Below are positions 45,413 to 54,127 of a stretch of DNA of 64,000 bases, piece after piece. Each line of letters begins with the position of its first letter. The first letter of the stretch is position 1. Made by a program: the position numbers and the translations under genes. The notes beneath the pieces were generated by a model. The model did not search any database, was not told where the DNA came from, and worked only from the letters and a program-made list of their open reading frames with translations. Origin of the DNA: Streptomyces noursei ATCC 11455 (GTDB lineage: Bacteria; Actinomycetota; Actinomycetes; Streptomycetales; Streptomycetaceae); the NCBI RefSeq assembly GCF_001704275.1, contig NZ_CP011533.1, forward strand, positions 62,001-126,000, written 5' to 3'.

Positions 45413-46846
45413 TCAACCATCGGATTGGTGTCGCCGGCTCGATGCTTCTGCATTTGCGGCAAGTTCAGCTCGAAGGCGCTGAAACGCTGCCTTTGCTGCT
45501 GCCTCGTCGGCGCGGCGCTCCCATTCAGTGAGCGCGGCTGCCGTGGGTTCTTCTGGCTGGTGGATGGGCTGCTGTCCGCGGGCTCTGGCGGCGTAGATGT
45601 CCGCGGGGGTGCCGGAGGGTGGCAGCGTGGCGAAGAAGTCCTTCTCGCGCTCACGCAGCAGTGGCTTCCAGGTGGTCGTTGGTTTGGACGGCTGCCGGAG
45701 TTCGGCGCGGATCCGCTTCAGGGTTGCCCTCAAGGGTCCAGCCAGGGTCTGGAGGTAGCGGAAGTAGGCCGGGGCGCAGCGTGCCCAACGGTCGCGGACC
45801 ATTTGGGCGTGACGCTGCCCCTCTTCGTCGGCCTGGGTGTCGTGAAGGGGCTGGAGGTAGGCATCAGGCAGGTGGAGTACGCCTCTGACGCCACGGCGGT
45901 GGAGTTCGGCTCGGATGTACCCCACCACGTTGGTGGGACGGCCATGGGGTTGCCAACGGGAGAGTTCACGAGCGGCTTCCTGGGATGTGAGCCCCGCGGT
46001 GATCAATGGGCGGAGGGCATAGGCGAGCTGGCGCAGGCAGCCGCCTTGTGTCCACCCCACCAAGCAGCGCACCTGCTGTGCGTAGGTGATGCCGGCCGCA
46101 GCTTCATGAGGAGTGACGCTTGTTGCGCCAGCTGCTCGCTGGTGAGGTCTGGAAGCGCGACGGCACGGCTCGCTGTAGTTTTTCCCCCCGCTATCTGTAG
46201 GTGCAGGTACTACGGGGGGTACGTCGCAAGAAGGGGTCCGTGAGGTCCCGCGCTGGCGGCGTGCGGCTGCCGCCGCCTGGTGATGGCCGGTCTTGGTAAC
46301 GGCTTGGATGCGTGCGTGGTAGCCGTGCCGGCCGCCGCGGAGTTGGCCACGGTCGCGGTCGAAGGCAGGTGGGGCGCATGGGGCGTAGATCGTGGCAGTG
46401 CCGCGGTATCCGGTGCCGGTGGTGAACCGGTTGCCTAGGCGTGTGCGCAGGACGTTGGTGCTGGATCCGTGCTCAACCCAGGCCAGCAGGCCCAGTTCTC
46501 GGAGGATGCGGACGTGTTTGGTGATGGTGCTGCGGGTCAACCCGAGGCGCTGCTGCATGCCGGCCAGCCCGTACGCGACATGGCCGTGCTTGCTCTTGTG
46601 CATGCGTGATGCCATGTCGCGGGCTATGCGGCGTGTGGTGTCGGTGGCTTGCGGATGGAGGCCACCGCTCAGTGCCCAGTCGACGGCCTGCAGGAAGTCC
46701 GCTTCGCGGCGTAGGCGCCGAGAGCACGTGCTCTCTATCTCTTGCTCGGCGGGCTCGGTGACCAGGGCCTCGATACGTGTAGTGCTGGTCTGGGTGTGCG
46801 TTGCTGTCAGATGGCTCTGGCAACGCAGACAGACATGCTGCATCAT
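45413..46846 (-). CDS. Winged-helix protein, plasmid/mobile-element type
   Basis: The 477-residue protein has two Cys near its N-terminus (CLRC). A winged helix follows (about residues 60-130: ADFLQAVDWALSGGLHPQAT, then LAGMQQRLGLTRSTITKHV and ILRELGLLAWVEHG). A long basic linker leads to a C-terminal helical region with GCLRQLAYALRPLITAGL and GYIRAELHRRGV. The arrangement resembles helix-turn-helix proteins widespread on Streptomyces plasmids and chromosome arms, some annotated as replication-related, but no function is proven. Starts further in (GTG near residue 29) are possible. Confidence 0.65.
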   Translation of the reverse strand: MMQHVCLRCQSHLTATHTQTSTTRIEALVTEPAEQEIESTCSRRLRREADFLQAVDWALSGGLHPQATDTTRRIARDMASRMHKSKHGHVAYGLAGMQQRLGLTRSTITKHVRILRELGLLAWVEHGSSTNVLRTRLGNRFTTGTGYRGTATIYAPCAPPAFDRDRGQLRGGRHGYHARIQAVTKTGHHQAAAAARRQRGTSRTPSCDVPPVVPAPTDSGGKNYSEPCRRASRPHQRAAGATSVTPHEAAAGITYAQQVRCLVGWTQGGCLRQLAYALRPLITAGLTSQEAARELSRWQPHGRPTNVVGYIRAELHRRGVRGVLHLPDAYLQPLHDTQADEEGQRHAQMVRDRWARCAPAYFRYLQTLAGPLRATLKRIRAELRQPSKPTTTWKPLLREREKDFFATLPPSGTPADIYAARARGQQPIHQPEEPTAAALTEWERRADEAAAKAAFQRLRAELAANAEASSRRHQSDG

Positions 46847-47183
46847 AGGGCGTGCGTCCTGGGATGAGGGCGTGCGACACCCCGCTTTGGCGGGGGTTGG
46901 TTCGAATGGAACCTGTTGTCCCGGGCTGGTGTCCGGGCCTGCAGACCGGGGGGCAACCCGATCTGCGGGGTAGCGCGTGGCCGCAGCTGCTCGGTTGGTA
47001 CCCGAACGGCATGCGGGGGCAGGCGAGTTGGTCGCTCGGCTGCCGCCGTTGGCTAACTCATGGCCGCCTCCCGTGTGCGAAGTGCGGGGGGCTGAGCCAT
47101 CTGCACGGCCATGTGCGTCTGCTCGGCCCGTTCAGGGTATTTATGGAGGGTCGATGCCCGGTGCCGCCGGCCGGTGCTCATTC
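46847..47183. other. Intergenic interval
   Basis: About 340 bases lie between the wHTH gene start and the stop of the IclR-like gene, both minus. A plus-strand frame at 46852-47187 is rich in Trp/Gly/Cys (WPQLLGWYPNGMRGQASWS) but has no ribosome binding site or known domain. I see nothing that can be annotated. Confidence 0.35.
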
Positions 47184-48008
47184 CTAGACCGTGTGCAAGA
47201 CGTGTGCGCGGTGCGACGGACGGAGGCCGGCTGTCGAGTGGGCGAGCTGCTCCGCGGCGTGCCACAGCTCGTCGAGCCAGGGCGCGGGAACCCCGCCGTG
47301 GGGGTCGATCGGGCCCGAGACGAGCAGGCTGACCGCTCCGGCTACCGCATGGCCGCTTGAGAGAATGGTGGGCCGGTCGCCGTGGGGGACGTACACGGGG
47401 ACGGACAGGAGGTGCCAGCCTGCGAGCGGTGCCGGGGTGAGGGCGTAACCGTGGGAGCGGATGCGTTGCAGTTCGATGCTCTGTGGAGAGGACTCCAGGT
47501 GGGCGCCGATGACCTTGCCTGCCGCGTCGACAGTGAGGGGCGCCCTGCTCAGGTTCTCTGCGGCGGCAGGATCTGCCTTGATCTGCTGCTCGAAGTCGCT
47601 TCTGTCTCCGATGCAGAGGTCCGTGCAGATCCTCAGCGCGGGCAGCGCCAGGTAGCCGTGGAGCACAGCGACGTGTCCGGTGCGTTGTTGGAGCGTGCGG
47701 AGGTCGTCGCGGTAGTCCGAGTGCACGCCGGGCAGGGCCTGCATGCGCCGCCTGGAACTGGGTTCCACTGGCTGCACACATGCTTCGAAGTGACCTGGCA
47801 TGCCAGCGGTGGGCTTGCAAAGGCGGGCCTCGGCCAGTTGGTCGAGGGCCGCGCGGGCGGCCCTTCTGGGTACTCCGGACTCCTCCACTATCCGCTGCAG
47901 CGGATGTGGTCCTCTTCCCAGGTCCACCATCGTGGCGAGCACTGTGAAGAGGTCTGCTGGACCTGCATCGTGGTCGAGGGGACTGAGGGGTGTCACGGTA
48001 GAACGCAT
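47184..48008 (-). CDS. IclR-like regulator
   Basis: The start ATG 48008 follows GAGGAGG. The 274-residue protein has an N-terminal winged helix (about residues 18-70: DLFTVLATMVDLGRGPHPLQ, VEESGVPRRAARAALDQL, ARLCKPTAG) and a C-terminal effector-type domain (LQQRTGHVAVLHGYLALPAL, IRSHGYALTPAPLAGWHLLS). It differs from classic IclR by poor conservation of the central ligand loop. Only 127 bases separate its start from the IS5-family element, so its promoter may be altered. Confidence 0.68.
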   Translation of the reverse strand: MRSTVTPLSPLDHDAGPADLFTVLATMVDLGRGPHPLQRIVEESGVPRRAARAALDQLAEARLCKPTAGMPGHFEACVQPVEPSSRRRMQALPGVHSDYRDDLRTLQQRTGHVAVLHGYLALPALRICTDLCIGDRSDFEQQIKADPAAAENLSRAPLTVDAAGKVIGAHLESSPQSIELQRIRSHGYALTPAPLAGWHLLSVPVYVPHGDRPTILSSGHAVAGAVSLLVSGPIDPHGGVPAPWLDELWHAAEQLAHSTAGLRPSHRAHVLHTV

Positions 48009-48134
48009 CTGCGCCTCCTCGGTGGGTGTTAAGCAACCCCTGCGCGGCGGTTGCGGTCGAAGCGCCGGTCTGTCGGGCTCGCGCGAGGTCCGTTCTGCGG
48101 CCGGCGCGGGGAGTTGGTAGCAGCGGTGGCGTAA

Positions 48135-49019
48135 GAGGTCCTAACAGAAGTGGTTGATCATGTGACTGTTGGTCTATCCGGTCGTTGGTCTGGTCGTGGG
48201 GAAACGTCAGTCGCGGCCGTGGATCGTGTCGGATGAACTGTGGGCCCTGATCGAGCCGTTGCTGCCCAAGCCGGGGCCGAAGCTGGTCGAGGGGCGGCCG
48301 AGGGTGCCGGACCGGCAGGCGTTGTGCGGGATCCTTTTCGTGCTGCACACCGGCATCCAGTGGGAGTTCCTGCCGCAGGAGCTGGGCTTCGGTTCGGGTA
48401 TGACCTGCTGGCGGCGGCTGGCCGCGTGGAACGAGGCCGGGGTGTGGGATCAGCTGCATGTGCTGCTGTTGAAGAAGCTGCGGTCGGCGAAGAAGCTGGA
48501 CTGGTCGCGGGCGGTGATCGACTCCTCCCATGTGCGGGCGGCCCGCAGGGGCCCAAAAGCGGTCCCAGCCCGGTCGATCGCGCACGGCCGGGCAGTAAGC
48601 ACCACGTCGTCACCGATGCCCAGGGCATCCCGCTCGCGGTGTCGCTGACTGGCGGCAACCGCAACGACGTCACCCAGCTCCTGCCCCTGCTCGACAAGAT
48701 CCCCGCCGTCGCCGGGGTTGTCGGCCGGCCCCGGCACCGGCCCGACGCGCTGTTCGCCGACCGCGGCTACGACCACGACAAGTACCGGCGCCTGCTGTGG
48801 CAGCGCGGAATCCGTCCCGTGATCGCGAGACGAGGCGAGCCACACGGCTCCGGCCTGGGCATCTTCCGGTATGTCGTCGAACGAACGATCGCCTGGCTGC
48901 ACGGCTTCCGTCGCCTGCGCATCCGGTGGGAGCGACGGGACGACATCCATGAAGCCTTCCTCGGGCTCGCCACATGTCTCATCACCTACAGACATGTCCG
49001 ACGCCTTTGTTAGGACCTC
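48135..49019 (+). mobile_element. IS5-family insertion sequence with TAA target duplication
   Basis: The left end GAGGTCCTAACAGAAG (from 48135) and the right end, read inverted, GAGGTCCTAACAAAGG (from 49019) are imperfect terminal repeats sharing 12 bases. TAA flanks both sides (48132-48134 and 49020-49022), matching the TNA target duplication of IS5/IS1031-group elements. The element is 885 bases long and carries one transposase in two frames. It lies upstream of the IclR-like gene. Confidence 0.9.
48169..49013 (+). CDS. IS5-family transposase made by -1 frameshift
   Basis: The first frame (48169-48648, TTG or GTG start) holds the N-terminal domain (WIVSDELWALIEPLLPKPG, TGIQWEFLPQELGFGSGMTC — given as two separate pieces) and the first catalytic Asp (RAVIDSSHVRAARRGPK). 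At the CCCAAAAG run near 48550-48558 a -1 slip leads into the second frame. That frame holds GSKHHVVTDAQGIPLAVSLT, the second Asp (ALFADRGYDHDKYRRLL) and Glu (VVERTIAWLHGFRRLRIRW), ending at 49013 inside the right terminal repeat. Two overlapping frames with an A-run slip site are normal for this group, so the element may be active. Read without slippage, the first product is non-functional. Confidence 0.85.
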
Positions 49020-49022
49020 TAA

Positions 49023-49471
49023 GTCGTGCGGGCTGCTGGTTAGCCAACGCTCCGGGGGGACTGTGCTGTGAGGGCGGGGCACTCGGTGTCGGCTTTCCAC
49101 GCGTCCTGTTGCTACTCGTCAGGTGGCATGGGACGCCTCCCTGATCTGGCGGGGCATGCACCAACATCGAACCATGTCGTGGCCACGTCAACGATGTGCG
49201 TAGGCGAGGGCGTGCTACCGCTACTCGCGGCCTGTCTTTGCCAGCAACTACCGAGCCGGCCCGTTGGGACTTTGGTGTCGGGCGTCGGAGAAACGTCACT
49301 TCGCCGGCTGGTCCTACTGTCGAGAACAACGACGATGTGCTGACCGTGCGTCAGGGGTGGGTCGGTCGTGGCCAGATTGATGGTGGTTATACCTCCTGTG
49401 ATGAGGGCGGGCTGTTGGACTTCGGGAACGGGCATAGGTGGAGCTCCGTGCTGGCGTGGGGCAGTGGGTTC
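49023..49471. other. Region without a supported gene
   Basis: About 450 bases lie between the IS5 element and the second IclR-like gene's 3' end. A long plus-strand frame crosses it and the IclR-like gene, but its composition is that of an antisense shadow. No repeats or promoter signals stand out. Confidence 0.4.
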
Positions 49472-50257
49472 TCAGGCAGCCGAGCGCAGCAGGGGCTGGC
49501 GCGTGAGGTGATTGCTCATGGTGCTGCCGATGTCCAGGACGGCGCTGATCAGGTCCGTCCGTCGTTTCTGGGAGCGCATCTGGACGCGCAGGGGCATCAG
49601 GGCGACGGCGCCTGCTACGGAGGAGCCGCGCCAGATGGGAGCAGCGATGATGTCGTGGTGACCGCCTTCGAGAAGGGCGGGGCCGACGGCGAAGCCGACC
49701 TGGCGGATCCGCCTCAGTTCTGCGGCCTGCTCTTTGCGAGGCGAGGTGATGCCCATGGCCGCGGCGATTGCCATACCCGCGGCGTCGGCTCCAAGTGGCG
49801 CGAACTCCACGTCTTCTTGCCTGACTGGCTCGTGCGGTCCCCACACCTGGGCGGTGCACTCACGCATCGGTTGCTCGGCGAAGGAGTAAGGCGCGTAGAG
49901 CATCGCGATCTGACCTGTCTGGGTGGCCAGTTGAACCAGCAGGCCGCGTGTGCCTTGCGAGGGACTGCCGCGCGGTGGTTCTTCTGTCGCCATGTGCCAT
50001 TGCAGCCGGTAGCGGCCGCGGGAGGCGTCGCGGGAGGCATAGTTCTTCGGCTGTGAGACGACCCCTGCCTGGCGCAGCGCCTGGAGATACCGGTAGGCGG
50101 TCGCGCTCGGTAGGCCGGTCGCAGCAGCGATCTCGCGGAGGTATGCCTCGCGGCTGTGGGGTTTCTGGAGCCCCTGAAGGGCTCGCAGTACCGCAACGGT
50201 GCGCAGCACAGCGATGTTGCCCTTGGGTGACTGCTTGTCGGGCACAACATTGAGCAC
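49472..50257 (-). CDS. IclR-family regulator
   Basis: The 261-residue protein has an N-terminal winged helix (about residues 15-75: AVLRTVAVLRALQGLQKPHS, IAAATGLPSATAYRYLQALR) and an IclR effector domain (LLVQLATQTGQIAMLYAPYS, QVGFAVGPALLEGGHHDIIA, IWRGSSVAGAVALM). It belongs to the same broad family as the 47184 gene, but sequence identity by eye is low. It is divergently arranged with the MmyB-type gene at 50410, which it may co-regulate. Confidence 0.75.
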   Translation of the reverse strand: MLNVVPDKQSPKGNIAVLRTVAVLRALQGLQKPHSREAYLREIAAATGLPSATAYRYLQALRQAGVVSQPKNYASRDASRGRYRLQWHMATEEPPRGSPSQGTRGLLVQLATQTGQIAMLYAPYSFAEQPMRECTAQVWGPHEPVRQEDVEFAPLGADAAGMAIAAAMGITSPRKEQAAELRRIRQVGFAVGPALLEGGHHDIIAAPIWRGSSVAGAVALMPLRVQMRSQKRRTDLISAVLDIGSTMSNHLTRQPLLRSAA

Positions 50258-50409
50258 GTGAAATCCCCCTCACGTCACGGACTGCGGATGGGGCGCCCCC
50301 ACACGCTCCGCATCCGGGCTGCCGATTCTGACGTGCCGAGAATGCGTTGACCAGGCAAGGAATTTTCCCGCACCTAATTACGGGGTCGGGAAACGATAGA
50401 TTAATTGCC

Positions 50410-51213
50410 ATGCCTACGGTTACCGAACGCGACGACTCGGCCGGAGAGCCCGGCCAGCCACAGCTGTCTTACCTGCTCAGAGAGCTTCTGACGGCGCATC
50501 GGGTGCTGGCGGATCCGAAAGAGTTCGGCTGGAGAGAGAACAAGCGCCAGAGCGAGACTGCGGGGAGAAAGTCCGGAAAGCGTGTCAACGAGAAGCACTT
50601 TGCGGCTAAAATGGGCAAATCGCCTGCATGGTACGCGCGGCGCATGTCGGGACGCCCGCCCTTCGCAACGGCGGAACTTCAGCAGGTCGCGGACCTCTTG
50701 AGGATGACATGGCGGGCCCGGGTCGCCCTCTACCGGCGCTCCCTCCAGGCGGAACCTCATCCTTCCTGTCTGACAGACGCCAACGCCATCGACGCCTCCG
50801 AGTGGGCAAGAGGGCACCTCAGTCGACCGACCTGTCTGGTCGACACGAACTTCGCCCTCCTGGAGTACAACGAGCCGTTCGCCAACCTCCTTCGGGTGGG
50901 CAAGCGGCGCCTGTCACGGGCCAACTTGATGGAGCTCGTGCTCCTGGAAGAGGTCACCCGCGAACGGTGGCCAGATTGGGAAGCATGGCACGAGATGCTG
51001 CTCGCCGAGCTCATTGAGGCAGTGGCTCTCCACTGGGAAGAGAGCCCAGAACTCCAGCAGCTCCACGCCACCATCCGCGCCGATCCCATCAGTGGCCCCG
51101 CCTATCAGAAGGCTCCCGGGTACACGTTCCCTGACCTGAATCGCAAACTCCTTATCCGCCTTGTCCGGCCAGGAGTTCAAGAGGTCACCCTCGTCCATAC
51201 AGTCGACTGTTAG
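50410..51213 (+). CDS. MmyB-type regulator with atypical DNA-binding part
   Basis: From ATG 50410 the protein has 267 residues. The N-terminus is basic and helix-turn-helix-like (YLLRELLTAHRVLADPKEFG, KHFAAKMGKSPAWYARRMSG, VADLLRMTWRARVALYRR). The MmyB-like ligand-binding domain follows (CLVDTNFALLEYNEPFANLL, WPDWEAWHEMLLAELIEAVA, HWEESPELQQLHATIRADPI). An insertion of basic residues lengthens the DNA-binding part. No clear ribosome binding site precedes the ATG. It is the third MmyB-type protein (fourth unit) within about 11 kb. Confidence 0.72.
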   Translation: MPTVTERDDSAGEPGQPQLSYLLRELLTAHRVLADPKEFGWRENKRQSETAGRKSGKRVNEKHFAAKMGKSPAWYARRMSGRPPFATAELQQVADLLRMTWRARVALYRRSLQAEPHPSCLTDANAIDASEWARGHLSRPTCLVDTNFALLEYNEPFANLLRVGKRRLSRANLMELVLLEEVTRERWPDWEAWHEMLLAELIEAVALHWEESPELQQLHATIRADPISGPAYQKAPGYTFPDLNRKLLIRLVRPGVQEVTLVHTVDC

Positions 51214-51267
51214 CACTGGTAAGGCCACGCCAAATGCCGACCGCGCAGGTGGGTGTTTCACCTGACG

Positions 51268-51287
51268 ATGCCATCTACCGATGGCAT
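51268..51287 (+). terminator. Hairpin after the MmyB-type gene
   Basis: Perfect 8-base arms (ATGCCATC, complement GATGGCAT) with a TACC loop lie 55 bases past the stop of the plus-strand regulator and are followed by a short TTTC. This is a probable terminator. Confidence 0.5.
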
Positions 51288-51453
51288 TTCGCCTGGCGAC
51301 GCGATGCTTGCCTCCGCGAAGGCCATCACTTGCCATGACAGCACACCATCGGCTCCAGTGTTCCCGACGCCGTGCTTCCCGAGCAGCGCGTCGTACGAGC
51401 CGAGCCGGTCGTGGGGGCCGGGCTCCGCTCCCCCGGGCACGACGGTGCCCATC

Positions 51454-51503
51454 CGGCCCGGGCCGGATGCCGCGATCCCCCTCCCGGCATCCGGCCCGGG
51501 CCG
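51454..51503. repeat. 19-base-arm GC-rich inverted repeat
   Basis: Arms of 19 bases (CGGCCCGGGCCGGATGCCG at 51454-51472, complement at 51485-51503) enclose a 12-base loop in the non-coding interval before the DnaE fragment. It could be a strong terminator for upstream transcription. No gene is supported between 51214 and 51724 otherwise. Confidence 0.55.
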
Positions 51504-51724
51504 TACTCCCCCACCAGCAGCCACCAACCCCGTTGAACTCAGTTCCGACTCACGCGAATCGGCGACACCTCCAGATCCTGCGTGTTGGCAAAATCTTCAT
51601 GCCAAACCGCAAGGCCAGCGGCACCCCTCCATGTCGATCACGGCCGGGTCGCGCGGGAACGGATTTCCCCGAGTGACTCCGGGGATATGGTGAGCCCTCC
51701 TTCACGCCCCGGAGGTCTCTCCTG

Positions 51725-52855
51725 GTGTCTGCACGTGCCCACGCTTCTTTCGTCCACCTGCACAACCACACCGAGTACTCGATGCTGGACGGCGCCCAGA
51801 AGCTGCGGCCGATGTTCGGTGAAGTGGCGCGACAGGGGATGCCCGCGATCGCCATGAGCGACCACGGGAACATGTTCGGGGCCTATGAGTTCGCACAGGT
51901 CGCGAAGGACTTCGACGGCATCAGGCCGATCATCGGGATCGAGGCGTACGTGGCGCCCTCCTCCCGGTTCGCCCGCAAACGGGAGTTCTGGGGCCCGGGC
52001 GGACGCCGCGCCGTGGGCGACGACGGCGAGGGCTCCAAGGACGTCTCCGGCGGCGGACGTTTCACGCACATGACCATGTGGGCGCGGACCGCGCGGGGCC
52101 TGCGGAACCTGTTCTGGCTCGGCACGCAGGCCAGTTATCAAGGGCAGTTCCCGGCGGGCAAGCCGCGGATGGACCGTGAGCTGATCGCCGAGCGGCCGGA
52201 GGGCATCATCGCCACGACCGGCTGCCCCTCCGGGGAGATCCAGACCCGGCTGCGGCTGGAGCAGTACGCCGAGGCCAGGTCCGCCGCCGCGGCCTACCAG
52301 GACATCTTCGGCCGGGAGAACTACTTCCTGGAACTGATGGACCACGGCCTGGCCATCGAGCGGGACGTCCGCGACGGACTGCTGCGCCTGGCCCGGGAGT
52401 TGGACATCCCGCTGCTGGCCACCAACGACGCGCACTACGTCACCGAGGACCAGGCCGACGCCCACGACAACCTGCTGTGCATCGGCGTCGGCAAGAACAA
52501 GGACGCCCCGGGCCGCTTCCGCTTCAACGGCTCCGGCTACTACCTCAAGTCGCCCGCGCAGATGCGCGCCCTCTTCGCCGAGCTGCCGCAGGCGTGTGAC
52601 AACACGCTGTTGATCGCCGAGCGGGTCGAGCCGTACGGCGACGTCTTCGACTACGTCGACGAGATGCCGCAGTACCCAAATGTCCCAGAGGGTGAGACAC
52701 AGGAGTCCTGGCTGCGCAAGGTGGTCTTCAAAGGGCTGACAGCACGCTACGGAGACCCGATCCCCGCGCACGTCCTGCAGCGGTTCGAGACCGAGATGTC
52801 GGTCATCGGCCCGATGGGCTTCAGCTCGTACTTCCTCGTCGTCGCGGATATCTGA
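51725..52855 (+). CDS. Truncated DNA polymerase III alpha (PHP domain only)
   Basis: The GTG start at 51725 follows GGAGG by nine bases. The 376-residue frame matches the N-terminus of DnaE: PHP-domain motifs FVHLHNHTEYSMLDG, IAMSDHGNMFGAYEF, EAYVAPSSRF, IATTGCPSGEIQ, LLATNDAHYV. It then enters the start of the palm region and stops after GFSSYFLVVADI, where full-length DnaE continues for about 800 residues with the polymerase active site. The sequence is otherwise clean, with intact metal-binding His/Asp positions. It cannot polymerise DNA. It is either a remnant of a duplicated dnaE or a retained PHP phosphoesterase. Confidence 0.82.
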   Translation: MSARAHASFVHLHNHTEYSMLDGAQKLRPMFGEVARQGMPAIAMSDHGNMFGAYEFAQVAKDFDGIRPIIGIEAYVAPSSRFARKREFWGPGGRRAVGDDGEGSKDVSGGGRFTHMTMWARTARGLRNLFWLGTQASYQGQFPAGKPRMDRELIAERPEGIIATTGCPSGEIQTRLRLEQYAEARSAAAAYQDIFGRENYFLELMDHGLAIERDVRDGLLRLARELDIPLLATNDAHYVTEDQADAHDNLLCIGVGKNKDAPGRFRFNGSGYYLKSPAQMRALFAELPQACDNTLLIAERVEPYGDVFDYVDEMPQYPNVPEGETQESWLRKVVFKGLTARYGDPIPAHVLQRFETEMSVIGPMGFSSYFLVVADI

Positions 52856-52889
52856 TGCATGGAAGCTCTGTTCTACCCTGGAGAGAATC

Positions 52890-53132
52890 ATGCTAGCTGT
52901 GTCGGAGTGTGTGCCTGGGCCTGGTGGGGTGCGGGACTTGTTGATCTGGCATCTGCCTGCCGGGGACGATGAGTGCATGGGCGACTGCGACTTCCACGCC
53001 ATCGTGTGCAGTGATCTGGACGGCATCGCGCTGCCGTCTCCACAACGCGATGTGCCGCTCGAAATGGACAAACCGCGTGAGCGGTGGTGTGACGCGTGCC
53101 GGGCGATTGCAGCCACCACAGCGAGTTCGTGA
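52890..53132 (+). CDS. Small cysteine-containing hypothetical protein
   Basis: ATG 52890 follows GGAGAG. The 80-residue acidic protein (ECVPGPGGVRDLLIWHLPAG, DECMGDCDFHAIVCSDLDGI, WCDACRAIAA) has six Cys residues, including a C-x-x-C, suggesting metal binding. It begins 35 bases after the DnaE-fragment stop and may be co-transcribed with it. Family not recognised. Confidence 0.5.
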   Translation: MLAVSECVPGPGGVRDLLIWHLPAGDDECMGDCDFHAIVCSDLDGIALPSPQRDVPLEMDKPRERWCDACRAIAATTASS

Positions 53133-53199
53133 TTGTGCGGTGAGGCCGTAGTCCTGTCTGGTGGAAAGCGGGGTCGAGACGTTGATACTCGCGGGCAGT

Positions 53200-53545
53200 A
53201 TGGCACCGCCAGGAGAGTCGCCGTCGCCGGTGACGGTCAGCGTGCGGAGTCGGAGGACGGCTTCAGCGCTCGCTGAGGCCCCAACTGGTGCCGGTGGGGT
53301 CCAGGCGGTCGGCGATCAGGTGGCGGAAGGCATGCTCGACGACTCCCGTAGCGAATGGCCACCCCTCGGTGAGTGCGGTGTCTGAGCGGAGCCGGCCGAG
53401 GTGGCCGGTGAGGGAGCGGTGATAGGCATCGACCGCTTCGCGCCGGGTGGGCAGTAGCGCGGCCCGTTCGGCTGCGACGATCATCTGGTCGGCGGTGCGG
53501 GCAGCGTGACCGGTAAGAAACGTCCCTCCAGAGGATCCGCACCCA
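53200..53545 (-). pseudogene. ISKra4-family transposase relic
   Basis: Read on the minus strand, one frame gives YHRSLTGHLGRLRSDTAL and GWPFATGVVEHAFRHLIADR, then LDPTGTSWGL. After a frameshift, SAEAVLRLRTLTVTGDGD continues. This is the conserved C-terminal block of ISKra4-type transposases (P-I-A-T-G-V-I-E, C/F-RHLVKDR, TGARW, GAEAVLKLRAL). The N-terminal two thirds and the terminal repeats are missing. It is an old, inactive insertion remnant. Confidence 0.72.
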
Positions 53546-53563
53546 TGAGGTCTGCTGTGTTGA

Positions 53564-54127
53564 TCAATGCAGAGGCTTGTAGCCCTGCCGATAGCCGGTC
53601 ACGCTCAGCGCGTCTATCCCAATAAAGTGGCCCTCGAATTTGAAGGCGAAGACCTTATTGGGACTCGGGAAGGTGAAGCCTCGGCGGCTGAACCATTGCA
53701 GGGCGCTGGTAGAGCGAACCTGCGCGATCAGTTGCGTGGTGCCGCGCGTCGCGAGCATCGCTTCAGCAGTGCGCAGCAGGTTGCATCCAATGCCGCGCCC
53801 TTGTGCTGTGGTGTCGACGGCCAGGACGTCGAGTTCGCCGATCCGGTCGGCGAGGCGTTGCTGCACATGTGCCCCGAGGTGAGGGTGCTGCTGCGCGAGG
53901 CTGATAGCCGGGTGGATGTTGCACATCCCGAGCACCGTGTGCTGCTGGTCGACAGCGACGAGGATACGCGCCTGCCCATAGGGGACGCGGTGGCGTCCGC
54001 CGCGTTGATCAACCCCTTTGGCGAGGTCACCGTCGCCCTGGCGATCGGCATCAGGGTCGGGAACTGCGAGGGCGGCGAGACGAGCTACGGCTACGCCGTC
54101 GCCAGGACGTGCCAGTCGAATTTTCAC
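53564..54127 (-). CDS. GNAT-family acetyltransferase
   Basis: The GTG start at 54127 follows GGAG. The 187-residue protein carries the GNAT acetyl-CoA signature: ELDVLAVDTTAQGRGIGCNL, with the Q-G-R-G-I-G pyrophosphate loop (about residues 111-116), LLRTAEAMLATRG, and a terminal strand ALQWFSRRGFTFPS. The substrate cannot be read from the sequence. It stands alone between two relics. Confidence 0.8.
   Translation of the reverse strand: MKIRLARPGDGVAVARLAALAVPDPDADRQGDGDLAKGVDQRGGRHRVPYGQARILVAVDQQHTVLGMCNIHPAISLAQQHPHLGAHVQQRLADRIGELDVLAVDTTAQGRGIGCNLLRTAEAMLATRGTTQLIAQVRSTSALQWFSRRGFTFPSPNKVFAFKFEGHFIGIDALSVTGYRQGYKPLH

Noticed and set aside
47053..48585. 510-residue minus-strand frame across the IclR-like gene and IS5
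   Set aside because: It crosses an IS boundary and has Arg/Pro-biased content, so it is a chance frame.
49196..50056. Plus-strand frame opposite the second IclR-like gene
   Set aside because: Antisense shadow; the minus frame shows winged-helix and IclR effector patterns.
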